The translations under genes and the position numbers were made by a program. Shown piece by piece: positions 1-8,080 of a DNA stretch of 40,407 nt. The notes under the pieces are model-generated. The model was not told the DNA's origin. It did no database searches and was given only the letters and a program-made list of their open reading frames with translations. The stretch is taken from contig NZ_LCYG01000128.1 of NCBI RefSeq assembly GCF_001017175.1, positions 1 to 40,407 of the forward strand, read 5' to 3'. Source of the DNA: Microvirga vignae. GTDB lineage: Bacteria > Pseudomonadota > Alphaproteobacteria > Rhizobiales > Beijerinckiaceae. Every line of letters begins with the position of its first letter. Position 1 is the stretch's first letter.

Positions 1-558
1 TGCCGGGACCATACACGAACGAAGAGGTCTGGCCATCCGAGATAGTGGTCTCCCAGCCGGAGACGATCACGCCGTTGGCGTCATATTCCATATGCCCCTT
101 GCGGGTGTCGGAGTGGAAATCGACGGCAGTGGAGACGATGGTGTTCCAGTCGCCCTTGTAGGTGACGGTTGTTGTTTTATCCACGGTTGCCGTGGTCACG
201 GTGGCTGAGATCAGCGACTTTCCGGGCCCGTACTCGGCCGTTGTGGTCTTGCCGCCCTCAATGATGGTTTCCCAGCCTGAAATCATCGTGCCACTGGCGT
301 CATATTCCAGGTAGCCCTTACGGGTGTCGGATTGAAGCTCCACGACAGTGGAGACCACATTGCCCCACGCACCCTCGTGCCGCACGGTCGTGGTTTTCTC
401 CGCAGTGGTGGTGGTCACAGTCGCTGCAATGAGAACCTTGCCGGGACCATACACCGCCGAACTTGTTTTGCCGTTCTCGGTAATGATCTCCCATCCTGAG
501 ATCACAACCCCATTCACGTCATATTCGAAATGTCCTTCCCGGGCATAGGTGCCACTGA
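1..558 (-). repeat. Tandem 219-bp coding repeats
   Basis: The string (g/a)cgtcatattc recurs at 78, 297 and 516, an exact 219-bp (73-codon) period. The copies differ at many third positions, yet spacing has no insertion or deletion, so the array is under protein-level constraint rather than freshly amplified. At least three copies are inside the window and the array continues past the left edge. Confidence 0.85.
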
Positions 559-679
559 CGGGAACGACGGGGAGGAGATCGCTACTCTCTTGCTCCAGAG
601 ATACCTGCGAACTCTCATGTTCGAACTCGATCTCCGCCTCTAAGAGAATGCCGTCTTCCTGATTTCCATCGAGTGCCAC
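1..679 (-). CDS. Repetitive protein of unknown function, C-terminus cut by window edge
   Basis: An open frame of 226 codons runs from a GTG at 679 through the left edge without a stop. The GTG sits six bases after a clean GGAGG (690-686), which decides the start. About 40 acidic, Ser/Glu-rich residues come first, then three copies of a 73-residue repeat whose core reads EYDxxGxxISGWE, later YGPGK, a Thr/Val-rich stretch and SDTRKG. There is no signal peptide or membrane segment, and no GGxGxD calcium nonapeptide, so it is not a classical RTX protein. I do not recognise the family. A non-cytoplasmic or surface role would fit the Thr/Gly-rich repeats, and a type I exporter lies 15 kb away, but that link is only inference. 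Confidence 0.75.
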   Translation of the reverse strand, partial: MALDGNQEDGILLEAEIEFEHESSQVSLEQESSDLLPVVPVSGTYAREGHFEYDVNGVVISGWEIITENGKTSSAVYGPGKVLIAATVTTTTAEKTTTVRHEGAWGNVVSTVVELQSDTRKGYLEYDASGTMISGWETIIEGGKTTTAEYGPGKSLISATVTTATVDKTTTVTYKGDWNTIVSTAVDFHSDTRKGHMEYDANGVIVSGWETTISDGQTSSFVYGPG

Positions 680-1120
680 GGCTGGCCTCCACCCGCTTAT
701 CTTATATCACAACAGGTGAGACTATTTTCGGGGCGCAGCAACATACCTTCCGTCTATTGACGATCCTCTTCAAAGTTCATGCGAGCTATCCCGAAAGAAT
801 ATAGTCACTGGACTGTCTCAATCCTCCACCATGACCTCATACGGCGTTCACGGGCCGCCGTGTCGCTGAAGGATTGAAGGTCGCGCCAAGGGGGTTCCGT
901 TCGCCAACTCAGGACAAGTGAAGACCCTACCGGCGTTTACAGCTTCGGCCCGATAGGCCCTCAACAGCAGAAGGCCCCTGAGCGCATCCGCGTCGGGGCT
1001 TACCCGGTCGAACGGGATCGGTTGTGGGGGCTTGAAGCTCGCCTTAAGCAGAAATGAAGCTTGGTCTCCACTCTATGATCGCTTCGGCAATTTCCAGAGA
1101 TAAAAGGCAATTCCCGAAAA
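680..1120. other. Non-coding gap left of the tRNA-like sequence
   Basis: No convincing gene. A minus-strand frame of about 74 codons is open from about 1060 to 840 but has no start codon with a ribosome site. A GCCCC/GGGGC inverted repeat near 977-1000 has no T-tract. The upstream part must hold the promoter of the repeat gene starting at 679. Confidence 0.5.
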
Positions 1121-1123
1121 TTG

Positions 1124-1195
1124 GAGTAGCCCAGCCGGTAGAGCATCTGACTTTCAGTCAGAGGGTCCTGGGTTCGAGTCCCCGCGAGCTCACCA
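1124..1195 (+). pseudogene. tRNA-Lys-like pseudo-tRNA with a TTC anticodon
   Basis: A recognisable tRNA body: TAGCCCAG/GGTAGAGCA D-arm, perfect 5-bp anticodon stem TCTGA/TCAGA around the loop CTTTCAG, a T-arm with TTCGAGT, and a 3' ACCA end. From memory the body resembles alphaproteobacterial tRNA-Lys, but the anticodon reads TTC (nominally Glu). The acceptor stem cannot close: only GAG (1124-1126) pairs with CTC (1189-1191), as if four bases of the 5' strand were deleted. The D- and T-stems each carry one mismatch. It is therefore probably not functional; a tRNA finder may still score it. Confidence 0.6.
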
Positions 1196-1224
1196 AACCT
1201 TTTCAGGCACTTAGATGCTGGTCA

Positions 1225-1270
1225 TGCTTCCCAGAAAACCGGATTGGGAGACATATGGGAAGCAAGCTCG
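1225..1270. repeat. Dispersed hairpin repeat, copy 1
   Basis: TGCTTCCCA (1225-1233) pairs with TGGGAAGCA (1256-1264). The sequence through the loop and on to AAGCTCG recurs at 36554-36598, also downstream of a tRNA 3'-end fragment. It looks like a small intergenic REP-like repeat. The rest of 1271-1458 holds nothing I can support. Confidence 0.6.
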
Positions 1271-1458
1271 ACTAATAGATTGTTATCTCCAGCACCGATG
1301 TTCACTCATCTGCGGGCTCGAGCCTGCTCAACTCTAACCCGACAAACATCCGGAATCAGGCGCAGAGCGGACCTTTACACCGCCGGGCCTAAGGACTGCT
1401 GTTGACCCAAGGCGGACAATGCGCGGACCCTACCTTCAGCGGCTGCCGAGCGTACCCA

Positions 1459-2181
1459 TCAAGAGGAGATTGAGTATGTCACCCGGTCGCAAGGCGTGAT
1501 CAGAACTGAAAACGAGATCGGCTTTCGCCCTTTGCCGAGAACGAGCTTCTCGATGCGGTACACAGGCTGCGACGCCGTGCAGGCCAGGAGCTCACATTCG
1601 GCGGCTGACGGGAAGTCCACGTTGATCGCCCGCTCGGCCGCCTTCGGCTCTTCGCCATAGAGGGACTTCAGGGCCTGGTTGAACGATCCTCCCTTGGACA
1701 CCGGCTCCGCCACCCGCCCATGCCGGCTTTCGAGAAAGTACAGATCCTCGAGCGTCAAGGGACGGCCGTCGACGAGCAGCAGCCGGCGAATCCCAACGAG
1801 TTGATCGCTACCTGTGGCCTTCAGGCGTTCTTTCGCGTCGTTCGAAGATGCCTGAACCGCGCTATCCAACACGGCATAGCGCACCTTATGACCGCTGCTC
1901 GTCAGCGATTCCGTAAACCCGGAGAGCGACACGAGAGTCTGTTCGACCTTGGGCTCGGTGACGAGGGTTCCCCTACCGTGCACCCGCTTGAGATAGCCTG
2001 CCTCACAGAGCTCGCGCACAGCTCTTCGCAGGGTGATCCTGCTGACATCATAATGCTCGCAGAGATCCGGCTCTGAAGGCAGATAGCTGCCGCGCTGAAA
2101 CCGTCCCTCCTTTATGTCCCGGAGAAGCAGGTGTCTCACCTGATCGTAGAGAGGGGTCAGGTTGTCATACTCAACCTTCAT
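1459..2181 (-). CDS. GntR-family (HutC/UTRA type) transcriptional regulator, FrlR-like by context
   Basis: About 240 residues. The N-terminal winged helix (about residues 5-75) has the PLYDQV start and the SEPDLCEHYDVSRITLRRAV recognition region typical of GntR proteins. The remainder is a UTRA effector domain of the HutC subfamily, which normally binds sugar phosphates or amino acid derivatives. I prefer ATG 2181 because the family begins about ten residues before PLYDQV and the upstream ATG at 2214 has no ribosome site. It lies downstream of the frlB-like gene on the same strand, 215 bp away. Fructosamine operons of Bacillus and E. coli carry a GntR regulator (FrlR), so control of frlB/frlD is a reasonable inference. 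Confidence 0.85.
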   Translation of the reverse strand: MKVEYDNLTPLYDQVRHLLLRDIKEGRFQRGSYLPSEPDLCEHYDVSRITLRRAVRELCEAGYLKRVHGRGTLVTEPKVEQTLVSLSGFTESLTSSGHKVRYAVLDSAVQASSNDAKERLKATGSDQLVGIRRLLLVDGRPLTLEDLYFLESRHGRVAEPVSKGGSFNQALKSLYGEEPKAAERAINVDFPSAAECELLACTASQPVYRIEKLVLGKGRKPISFSVLITPCDRVTYSISS

Positions 2182-2396
2182 GGCGTCCGCTCGTCTTTGA
2201 CGGATGGGCGTCATCCGTTACATTCTGTCGGTGTCGACCTAATTCCTCAACACAGATATCGCCGGATTGGACAAGTTCTCGTTTCCGGCTGCCGCAGCTA
2301 CAACCATCGGGCCATCCTTACACGAGCCGATATGAATGGGTCCGGGTCGGGCCTGGCGTGCGCTGCGTCCCACGTCGCGGAGGCGCAGCGCGGACC

Positions 2397-3404
2397 TCAA
2401 TAGTTGATCTTCTTCATGTAGCGACGCCCTTCGAGCATGGCGTGTTGCCGGAGATCGGCCAGCTTGTAGGCGAATTTCCATAGGGTATCGAAAAAGATCA
2501 GTGGTACGACGTTGCCCTTGAACTCATCGTCGATGCCGGACAGGTCCAACTCCCTGGCGTCGAGCACCATGATCTTCTCGGAGGATCCGAAACGTTCGAG
2601 AAAGCCTTTGGCCCGCTCCTCGAGCGGACGGGTTTCGTCCAATCCAAGCATCATGATGAAGGCTTTGTCCTCGTCCAGAACCTCAAACGGACCGTGGAAG
2701 AACTCGTTGGCGTGAATGGCTTGGGAGTTGATCCACTGCATCTCCATCAAGACGCAGATCGCATAGGAGTAGGCCGCTCCATAGTTGGCACCGCTTGCGA
2801 CAGTGTAAATGACCGGCTCATCCTTGAAGCGAGGTGCGAATTGCTCGAACAGCCCTGCATAAGTCAGGTGTGCTCGATCGATCGCAGCCTGAAGATTGCC
2901 GAGGCTCGCCAGCAGTGGCCTCAGCTTGTCAATGCCGTCATAGATCCGAACCAGACCCATGACGATCTGGTAGAGGCAGGAGTAGTTGCTGTCGATTGCG
3001 TCGATTGGCACACCCGTCGTGTAGGGTGCCTCGAACCGGACGGCATGGTCCACTGCCGTGGCGAGCGGAGAATTGAGGTCCTGGCTCAGACCGATCGTAG
3101 TTGCGCCCTTAGCGCGGGCGTGCTCAGCGGCACGGAGCGTCTCTCTCGTGGTTCCGGTCATCGAGCAAAGCACGACGAGGGTGTTGGTGCCGAGCGCGCG
3201 CGGAGAGCGGTGAACGAACTCGTCGCTGTTGTAGCAATCGGACGTCAACGCTGCGGATTGGCGGTCGAGGAGATATTTGGCCGGATGCATCACCGCCAAG
3301 GAACCGCCGCAGGCGACGAAGAAGACATGATTGATGGTCCTGCCCGCGAGCCCCTCGAGGGCTGCCTTGATGTCGGCCTTCAGCTCCGTCTGCCAATCGT
3401 TCAT
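2397..3404 (-). CDS. frlB: FrlB-like fructosamine-6-phosphate deglycase (SIS domains)
   Basis: Isomerase-type protein that should split fructosamine 6-phosphate into glucose 6-phosphate and a free amino acid in the cytoplasm. Two SIS domains are visible. VFFVACGGSLAVM opens the first; IYTVASGANYGAAYSYAICV, the HANEFFHGPFE motif and LGLDETRPLEERA lie in the second. From memory these blocks match Bacillus subtilis FrlB nearly word for word, more closely than E. coli FrlB or glucosamine synthase. ATG 3404 has AGGA seven bases upstream and gives a FrlB-length N-terminus; GTG 3464 would add 20 residues. It diverges from the frlD-like kinase across a 273-bp region with a tandem 10-bp repeat. The substrate amino acid cannot be read from sequence. 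Confidence 0.88.
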   Translation of the reverse strand: MNDWQTELKADIKAALEGLAGRTINHVFFVACGGSLAVMHPAKYLLDRQSAALTSDCYNSDEFVHRSPRALGTNTLVVLCSMTGTTRETLRAAEHARAKGATTIGLSQDLNSPLATAVDHAVRFEAPYTTGVPIDAIDSNYSCLYQIVMGLVRIYDGIDKLRPLLASLGNLQAAIDRAHLTYAGLFEQFAPRFKDEPVIYTVASGANYGAAYSYAICVLMEMQWINSQAIHANEFFHGPFEVLDEDKAFIMMLGLDETRPLEERAKGFLERFGSSEKIMVLDARELDLSGIDDEFKGNVVPLIFFDTLWKFAYKLADLRQHAMLEGRRYMKKINY

Positions 3405-3476
3405 GGTCGATCCTAGCCTCTCGAAACTTGCCCGTCCGATGGTGGGAAAGGTGATGACTTCCACCGTCGCGAGCCA

Positions 3477-3496
3477 TATGATGTCTTATGATGTCT
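3477..3496. promoter_or_regulatory. Tandem 10-bp repeat in the frlB/frlD divergent region
   Basis: TATGATGTCT occurs twice head to tail (3477-3486 and 3487-3496), followed by TATAG. Direct repeats one helical turn apart between divergent genes suggest a regulator site, and the TATGAT units also resemble -10 elements. Which regulator (GntR or LacI neighbour) uses it is unknown. Confidence 0.4.
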
Positions 3497-3677
3497 TATA
3501 GTTCTGGAAAAGGACCGGCATGTCAATCCAAACTCTTCCTTGCCAACCCCGTGCTGCGGCGGGCGCCGCGTGCGACGATTTGCGGAACCAATTGGCTCTG
3601 GTGCCTTGGCGGACCTTTGACATGCCCCATAAAGCGCAGCAGCGTCCTTGCACGCACACCCTCGGGAACAGCAGACC

Positions 3678-4520
3678 ATGACAAGAATCGTTGCCGTCGG
3701 AGACAACGTCGTCGATTGCTACCAGTCCACAGGCCAGATGTTCCCGGGCGGAAGTTGCCTCAACGTTTCGATCTTTGCGCACCGCTTCGGTGCCACCTCC
3801 GCCTATATCGGAGCCGTCGGGCAAGATGCCGCGGGCGACCTCATCCGGGCGGCGCTTGCGGAGGAGGGCGTCATCACCGAGCGGCTCCGGGTGCTTCCCG
3901 GGCCGACGGGCTATTGCGTCATCGGTCATCGAAACGGCGATCGGATCTTTCTGACGTTCGATCTCGGCGTGTCGATCTTCCGGCCGGACGATGGCGACGT
4001 CGAATTCGTCCGCTCCTTCGACGCGATTCACATCGGGCAGTCCAGCGGACTCGACGCCGATCTCAAGCGCTTCTCGGCCATGGTCCGTCTGTCCTACGAC
4101 TTTTCCACGCGCCGTGACGTCGCTCATCGCGAGTCCATCGCTCCGCTCTGTTTCCTCGCGTCTCTGTCAGGTGGTGATCTGGATCGTACCGATGCGATAG
4201 CATTGCTGCGTCGGACCGTGGCAGCGGGAGCACAATGGTGCCTCGTCACGCGTGGAGAGAACGGTGCTCTTCTTGGCACGGGTGAGGACGTGTTCGAGAC
4301 CGCCGCCGTGCCTGTAAAGATCGTCGATACGCTCGGGGCGGGAGACACGTTCATCGCACGGACGCTGACCGGCCTTCTGCAAGGGGAGGCGCCGCAGGAG
4401 ATTTTGAGCGCTGCGGCGCAGGCGGCCGCCGAGACCTGCACGCGCATCGGCGCGACTGGTCATGCCGCTGCGATGGCAGTCAATGTCGGCACCATTCCGG
4501 CACTCAAGGATATCGATTGA
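3678..4520 (+). CDS. frlD: FrlD-like fructosamine kinase (PfkB/ribokinase family)
   Basis: 280-residue sugar kinase that should phosphorylate an imported fructosyl amino acid at C6, making the substrate for the FrlB-like deglycase. The N-terminus AVGDNVVDCY followed by FPGGSCLNVS matches the FrlD style of the PfkB family, including the GG substrate motif. The C-terminal signature DTLGAGDTFIA (about 217-227) supplies the anion hole and catalytic Asp223. ATG 3678 places the GDN motif at the usual position; a reading from 3648 only adds ten residues. It is divergent from frlB and convergent with the LacI-type gene, 38 bp apart. Assignment as FrlD rather than another PfkB kinase leans on the neighbouring frlB. 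Confidence 0.85.
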   Translation: MTRIVAVGDNVVDCYQSTGQMFPGGSCLNVSIFAHRFGATSAYIGAVGQDAAGDLIRAALAEEGVITERLRVLPGPTGYCVIGHRNGDRIFLTFDLGVSIFRPDDGDVEFVRSFDAIHIGQSSGLDADLKRFSAMVRLSYDFSTRRDVAHRESIAPLCFLASLSGGDLDRTDAIALLRRTVAAGAQWCLVTRGENGALLGTGEDVFETAAVPVKIVDTLGAGDTFIARTLTGLLQGEAPQEILSAAAQAAAETCTRIGATGHAAAMAVNVGTIPALKDID

Positions 4521-4558
4521 GCGAAGCTTTCCGCACCTTGAACGACCTCAGCTGGCAT

Positions 4559-5683
4559 CTAGCTCGCCATGCGTTTGCTTGCGCGCGCACGCCGGGATGG
4601 CGGCACCTCATCGCTCCGCACCGGCGCTCCGATTGACTGGCGCTCGATCAGCGTCGTCTTCACGACAACCTGCCGCGGTGCAGCCGCGGTTCCGCGAATC
4701 CGCTCGATCAGAATTCTGGCGCTTTCCAGCCCCAGGTCGTAGATCGGCTGCGCGATCACGGTGATGGGCGGAGTCGTCACACTCGTCCAATCCGCATCAT
4801 GAAAAGCGATGAGCGACACGTCGTCCGGGAGCAACAATCCGAGCCCGCGAATAGTCTTGAAAACCTCGAGCGCGACCACGTTGTCTGAGGCCAGGATCGC
4901 GGTAGGGCGCTCGGGAAGGTTGAGAAGATCCGTGACGATCTTGTGCGACGCCGCGGAACCCGTGGCGCCGAGACGGATGAAGCGCTCGGGTCTCTCGATG
5001 CCTGCCTGGCGGCTTGCGTCCAGAAATCCGTCGATACGCTCCATGACGGTCGATGTGTCGATCTGATCCCGACTCTTGTAAATGGCATCGTCGGAAGCAA
5101 CCGCCGAGATATAGGCAATCCGCCGGTGCCCGGCCTTAATGAGAAGCCGGGTGGCTGCGGAGGCCGCGTCCTTGTCGTCGCAGACCACCATGTCGACACC
5201 CAAACCGGGAACCGCGCGATCCAACAGGACCAGCGGGCGGCCCGACTGATGAACCTCGCGGAGGTGGCGTGTTTCGGATGCGCGGGCTGGGGTGACGATC
5301 AGGCCGTCCACCCTCTTGCCCGTGAGCACCCTCACGGCATCGCGCTCCTTCTCAATCTCCTCTCCGGAATTGGCCAGGATCACATCGAATCCCGCGGCCG
5401 AGGCGGCATCGCTGATGCCTCGCACAGCCAGTCCGAAATAGGGGTTCTCGATATCGCCGACGATGACACCGATAGTGCCCGACCGGCCCGTCGAGATGCT
5501 GCGGGCCAGCTCGTTCGGCTGATAGCCAAGCTCCTTCGAAGCCGCGAGAACCTTGGCCTTCACGGCGGCGCTTGCGGCTCCGTACCCGCCCAGGACCCGG
5601 GCGGCCGTCGCCTTCGAGACGCCGGCTCTCTGCGCAACGTCCTGGACCGTGACCGATCGCTTATAAGTGTCGCTGTGTTCCAT
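4559..5683 (-). CDS. LacI-family transcriptional regulator
   Basis: 374 residues. The HTH (about 11-35) reads TVQDVAQRAGVSKATAARVL, with the hinge at LGYQPNELARSI. A periplasmic-binding-protein-like sensor domain follows, with IGVIVGDIENPYFGLAVRG and VDGLIVTPA. Such proteins repress sugar or sugar-derivative genes until an effector binds. Two operator-like palindromes lie 60-95 bp upstream of its start, between it and the divergent oxidase-transporter genes, so it probably represses that operon and perhaps itself. The effector may be a glycated amino acid or its sugar part; this is inference from the neighbourhood. Confidence 0.92.
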   Translation of the reverse strand: MEHSDTYKRSVTVQDVAQRAGVSKATAARVLGGYGAASAAVKAKVLAASKELGYQPNELARSISTGRSGTIGVIVGDIENPYFGLAVRGISDAASAAGFDVILANSGEEIEKERDAVRVLTGKRVDGLIVTPARASETRHLREVHQSGRPLVLLDRAVPGLGVDMVVCDDKDAASAATRLLIKAGHRRIAYISAVASDDAIYKSRDQIDTSTVMERIDGFLDASRQAGIERPERFIRLGATGSAASHKIVTDLLNLPERPTAILASDNVVALEVFKTIRGLGLLLPDDVSLIAFHDADWTSVTTPPITVIAQPIYDLGLESARILIERIRGTAAAPRQVVVKTTLIERQSIGAPVRSDEVPPSRRARASKRMAS

Positions 5684-5734
5684 GGTTTCAGGACCTAGGC
5701 AGTCGGTGGGCGGCTCGTCAAGCCAAATAGACTG

Positions 5735-5777
5735 TTGACAGGTGAGACCGGTATCAATAGCTTTGAGACCGGTCTCA
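5735..5777. promoter_or_regulatory. Paired LacI-type operators and candidate promoter
   Basis: TGAGACCGGTCTCA (5764-5777) is a perfect 14-bp palindrome, and TGAGACCGGTATCA (5743-5756) is a second copy with one mismatch, 21 bp away centre to centre, so both lie on the same DNA face. CCGG-centred palindromes of this form are typical LacI-family operators. TTGACA at 5735-5740 with TAGCTT 17 bp later could be the promoter of the oxidase operon; the left operator falls in its spacer, which would give repression by steric block. Confidence 0.7.
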
Positions 5778-5817
5778 CAGACAATCTACTGTCTCTCAAG
5801 CAGGATTGGAAGAGCAG

Positions 5818-7020
5818 ATGCGACCCCGTGAATTCGATGCGGATATTGCAGTCGTCGGATTAGGCGCGATGGGGGCCAACGCGGCTTGGCGCCTCGCGGA
5901 GCGTGGGCTGAACGTCATCGGTATCGAGCGGTTCCACCCAGGCCATGTGCTGGGCTCATCCCACGGCAAGACCCGCGTGTTTCGCGTAGCCTGCCTGGAA
6001 CACCCCAATCTCGTGCCGCTTGCCCGCCGCTCCCGCGAGCTCTGGACGACGCTGCAGGATCTGTCGGGGACCCCGGTCATTCGCAACACGGGCGCTGTGA
6101 TGATCGGCCCCGAGAGCAGTGAGGTCATTTCCGGCACGCTGGCGGCCGCGACAGCCCACGATCTGCCCATTACCCGGCTGACCCGGAACGAGCTTCAGCA
6201 GCGTTTTCCTCAGCACCAGAATCTCGCGCCAGATCACGTTGGCATCTGGGATCCAGAAGCTGGCGTCGTGCATCCGGAAGCCGGCATTAGCGCGGCCGTT
6301 GACGCCGCGCGGGCAGCTGGCGCCACGATCTACACCGACACGAAGGTCACGGGCATCGAGCTGATCGACGGCGGCGTTGTCGTGACAACACCAACGGGCC
6401 GCTTCACGGTGGCTCAGGTGGTCGTCACGACCGGCGCGTGGTTGAATAAGCTCGTACCGAATCTTCCTCTGACGCCCTTGCGCACGCCGATGATGTGGTT
6501 CGAGCCCGCCGACAAGAACGATCCGTCATTCAGGCTCGAGAGCTTCCCGACCTTCATCCGCGCCGTCGATGCCGACAATTGGATCTGGGGCCACGGATCG
6601 GGAGATGGCTTTGCTGTCAAAGTCGGCCCCGACAGGGATCCGAATTTCCGCGAGGTCGATCCCGATACGATCGATCGCGGCATTTCCCCTGTCGATTGGA
6701 GGCTCGTGTCCGAGCTGGTGTCGAAGGCGCTTCCGGGACTCAATCCGGTCCCGGTTCTGACGACAACCTGCATGGTCACTCATTCTCCGGACGGCCACTT
6801 CCAGATCGGCCGTCCCTATGACGATCCCCGTCTGATCGTCGGCGGAGGATGCAGCGGCCACGCGTTCAAGCATGCCAGCGGCATTGGCGAGCTCATCGCC
6901 CAGATCGCATGCGGAGAGGAACCATTCGTCGATCTCGCTTTCGTGGATCCGAACCGGTTTCTCCGCGGCCAAGATCGAGGGTTGGCCTACCGGCCCCGGT
7001 ACATCGAGTCCCGGGCATGA
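5818..7020 (+). CDS. FAD-dependent amine oxidase, monomeric sarcosine oxidase (MSOX) family
   Basis: 400 residues. The dinucleotide-binding motif VVGLGAMG lies at 12-19. SSHGKTRVFR matches the MSOX HxxTRxxR segment. Cys318 in the TTCMVT segment corresponds to the Cys that binds FAD covalently in MSOX, and the C-terminal GGGCSGHAFKHASG closes the flavin site. The family includes N-methyl amino acid oxidases and bacterial fructosyl-amino acid oxidases, so oxidation of an Amadori compound with release of H2O2 is plausible here. AgaE-type opine oxidases are an alternative. ATG 5818 has GGAAGAG upstream. It is the first gene of the plus-strand operon under the LacI-type operators. Confidence 0.85.
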   Translation: MRPREFDADIAVVGLGAMGANAAWRLAERGLNVIGIERFHPGHVLGSSHGKTRVFRVACLEHPNLVPLARRSRELWTTLQDLSGTPVIRNTGAVMIGPESSEVISGTLAAATAHDLPITRLTRNELQQRFPQHQNLAPDHVGIWDPEAGVVHPEAGISAAVDAARAAGATIYTDTKVTGIELIDGGVVVTTPTGRFTVAQVVVTTGAWLNKLVPNLPLTPLRTPMMWFEPADKNDPSFRLESFPTFIRAVDADNWIWGHGSGDGFAVKVGPDRDPNFREVDPDTIDRGISPVDWRLVSELVSKALPGLNPVPVLTTTCMVTHSPDGHFQIGRPYDDPRLIVGGGCSGHAFKHASGIGELIAQIACGEEPFVDLAFVDPNRFLRGQDRGLAYRPRYIESRA

Positions 7021-7154
7021 CCTGGGACTGTTCGACACCACAAGAGGGGAGGTTCTGAAGAACGCAAAGCCACAATGATCCGCACCGGCATGCGTCAGGC
7101 ATGCTCAAGAAACAAGAACACAATCGAACGCACCTTTCAGACTTAGGAACGACG

Positions 7155-7988
7155 ATGAACACTGCACAATGGTACAAGTCTTTCACGCGTGTGGCGGCCT
7201 CCGCCGCGCTGACGCTCGGAATGGTCTTCGGCGGCGCAGCTGTCGCACAGACCGGGAAAGCCAATCCCTACAACCTCATCGACCCGACGCGCATCAGTGT
7301 CGGAACGATGGGAGACTCCAGGCCTTATGCCTTCGTTGATAAGAATGGCGAGTTCTCCGGCTTTGACATCGAACTCTTCCTCGATGTCGCGCGCCGGATC
7401 GGGTTCAACAAGGATCAGGTCACCTTCACCGGGCAGGACTTCTCGGCCCTGATCCCATCCGTGGCAAACGGCCGGTTCGATGTTGCCGTCGCCGCCATCG
7501 GTACCACGGAAGCCCGCAAGAAGACCGTGGACTTCTCAGATGGTTATCTCGCGGGATATCTCTCGGTCATCACGGCCGACGAGAAAATCAAGACGGACGC
7601 CGATCTGGCCGGCAAGCGCCTCGGCGTCGTCCAGGGCACCCTTCAAGAGATCTATGCGACGAAGAATTTCACCAAGTCGGATCTCGTGAAGTTCCCTGAC
7701 AACAACGCCGCCATCTCCGCTCTCAACAACGGAACGATCGACGCTCACTTCTTCGATTATGAAGCGGCCAAGCAGCAAGCCGAGCGCTACAAGACGCTCA
7801 GGATCGCCATCAACGTTCCGTCCTTCGACGCTCCGGCCGGCTTTGTCGTGAAGAAGGGCAACGACTCCTTCCGGGAGGCGCTGAACAAGGGCCTGCGTGA
7901 AGCCATGCAGGACGGCACCTGGAAGCGTCTCCACGAGAAGTGGTTCCCCGGCACGCCGATGCCCGACCAGTACCTGCCGAAGTCGTAA
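7155..7988 (+). CDS. Amino-acid-type ABC transporter substrate-binding protein
   Basis: 277 residues with a Sec signal peptide (ASAALTLGMVFGGAAVAQ, cleaved near residue 32). A family 3 binding domain follows: ISVGTMGDSRPYAFVDKNGEFSGFDIEL, later DFSALIPSVANGRFDVAVAAIGTTEARKK and a KRLGVVQGT hinge strand. It should collect a polar amino acid, opine or glycated amino acid in the periplasm. ATG 7155 has AGGA seven bases upstream; longer readings from 7101 lack this. The permease-ATPase gene follows after 92 bp holding a strong hairpin, so the binding protein is probably made in excess of the membrane part. Confidence 0.9.
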   Translation: MNTAQWYKSFTRVAASAALTLGMVFGGAAVAQTGKANPYNLIDPTRISVGTMGDSRPYAFVDKNGEFSGFDIELFLDVARRIGFNKDQVTFTGQDFSALIPSVANGRFDVAVAAIGTTEARKKTVDFSDGYLAGYLSVITADEKIKTDADLAGKRLGVVQGTLQEIYATKNFTKSDLVKFPDNNAAISALNNGTIDAHFFDYEAAKQQAERYKTLRIAINVPSFDAPAGFVVKKGNDSFREALNKGLREAMQDGTWKRLHEKWFPGTPMPDQYLPKS

Positions 7989-8012
7989 CAGCCTGAAGGA
8001 TATCCCGCGTTC

Positions 8013-8048
8013 CTTGGCTGGAGCAGACTCCTGGCTGCTCCAGCCAAG
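8013..8048 (+). promoter_or_regulatory. Intercistronic 14-bp hairpin after the binding-protein gene
   Basis: CTTGGCTGGAGCAG (8013-8026) pairs perfectly with CTGCTCCAGCCAAG (8035-8048) around an 8-base loop. No T-tract follows, so it is more likely an mRNA 3' stabiliser or partial attenuator than a full terminator. Such hairpins commonly set the high binding-protein to permease ratio in ABC operons. Confidence 0.75.
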
Positions 8049-8080
8049 TCCGAACCGGGGAGGCAGAGGGAACAGAACTG

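Noticed and set aside
1..558. CRISPR-like array
   Set aside because: The period is 219 bp, fully coding, with diverged copies and no short identical repeats or spacers.
1054..1275. Open frame across the tRNA-like sequence
   Set aside because: It translates the tRNA arms and the hairpin repeat; no ribosome site.
2694..3416. 240-codon open frame on the plus strand
   Set aside because: Shadow of the FrlB-like gene, which has family motifs throughout.
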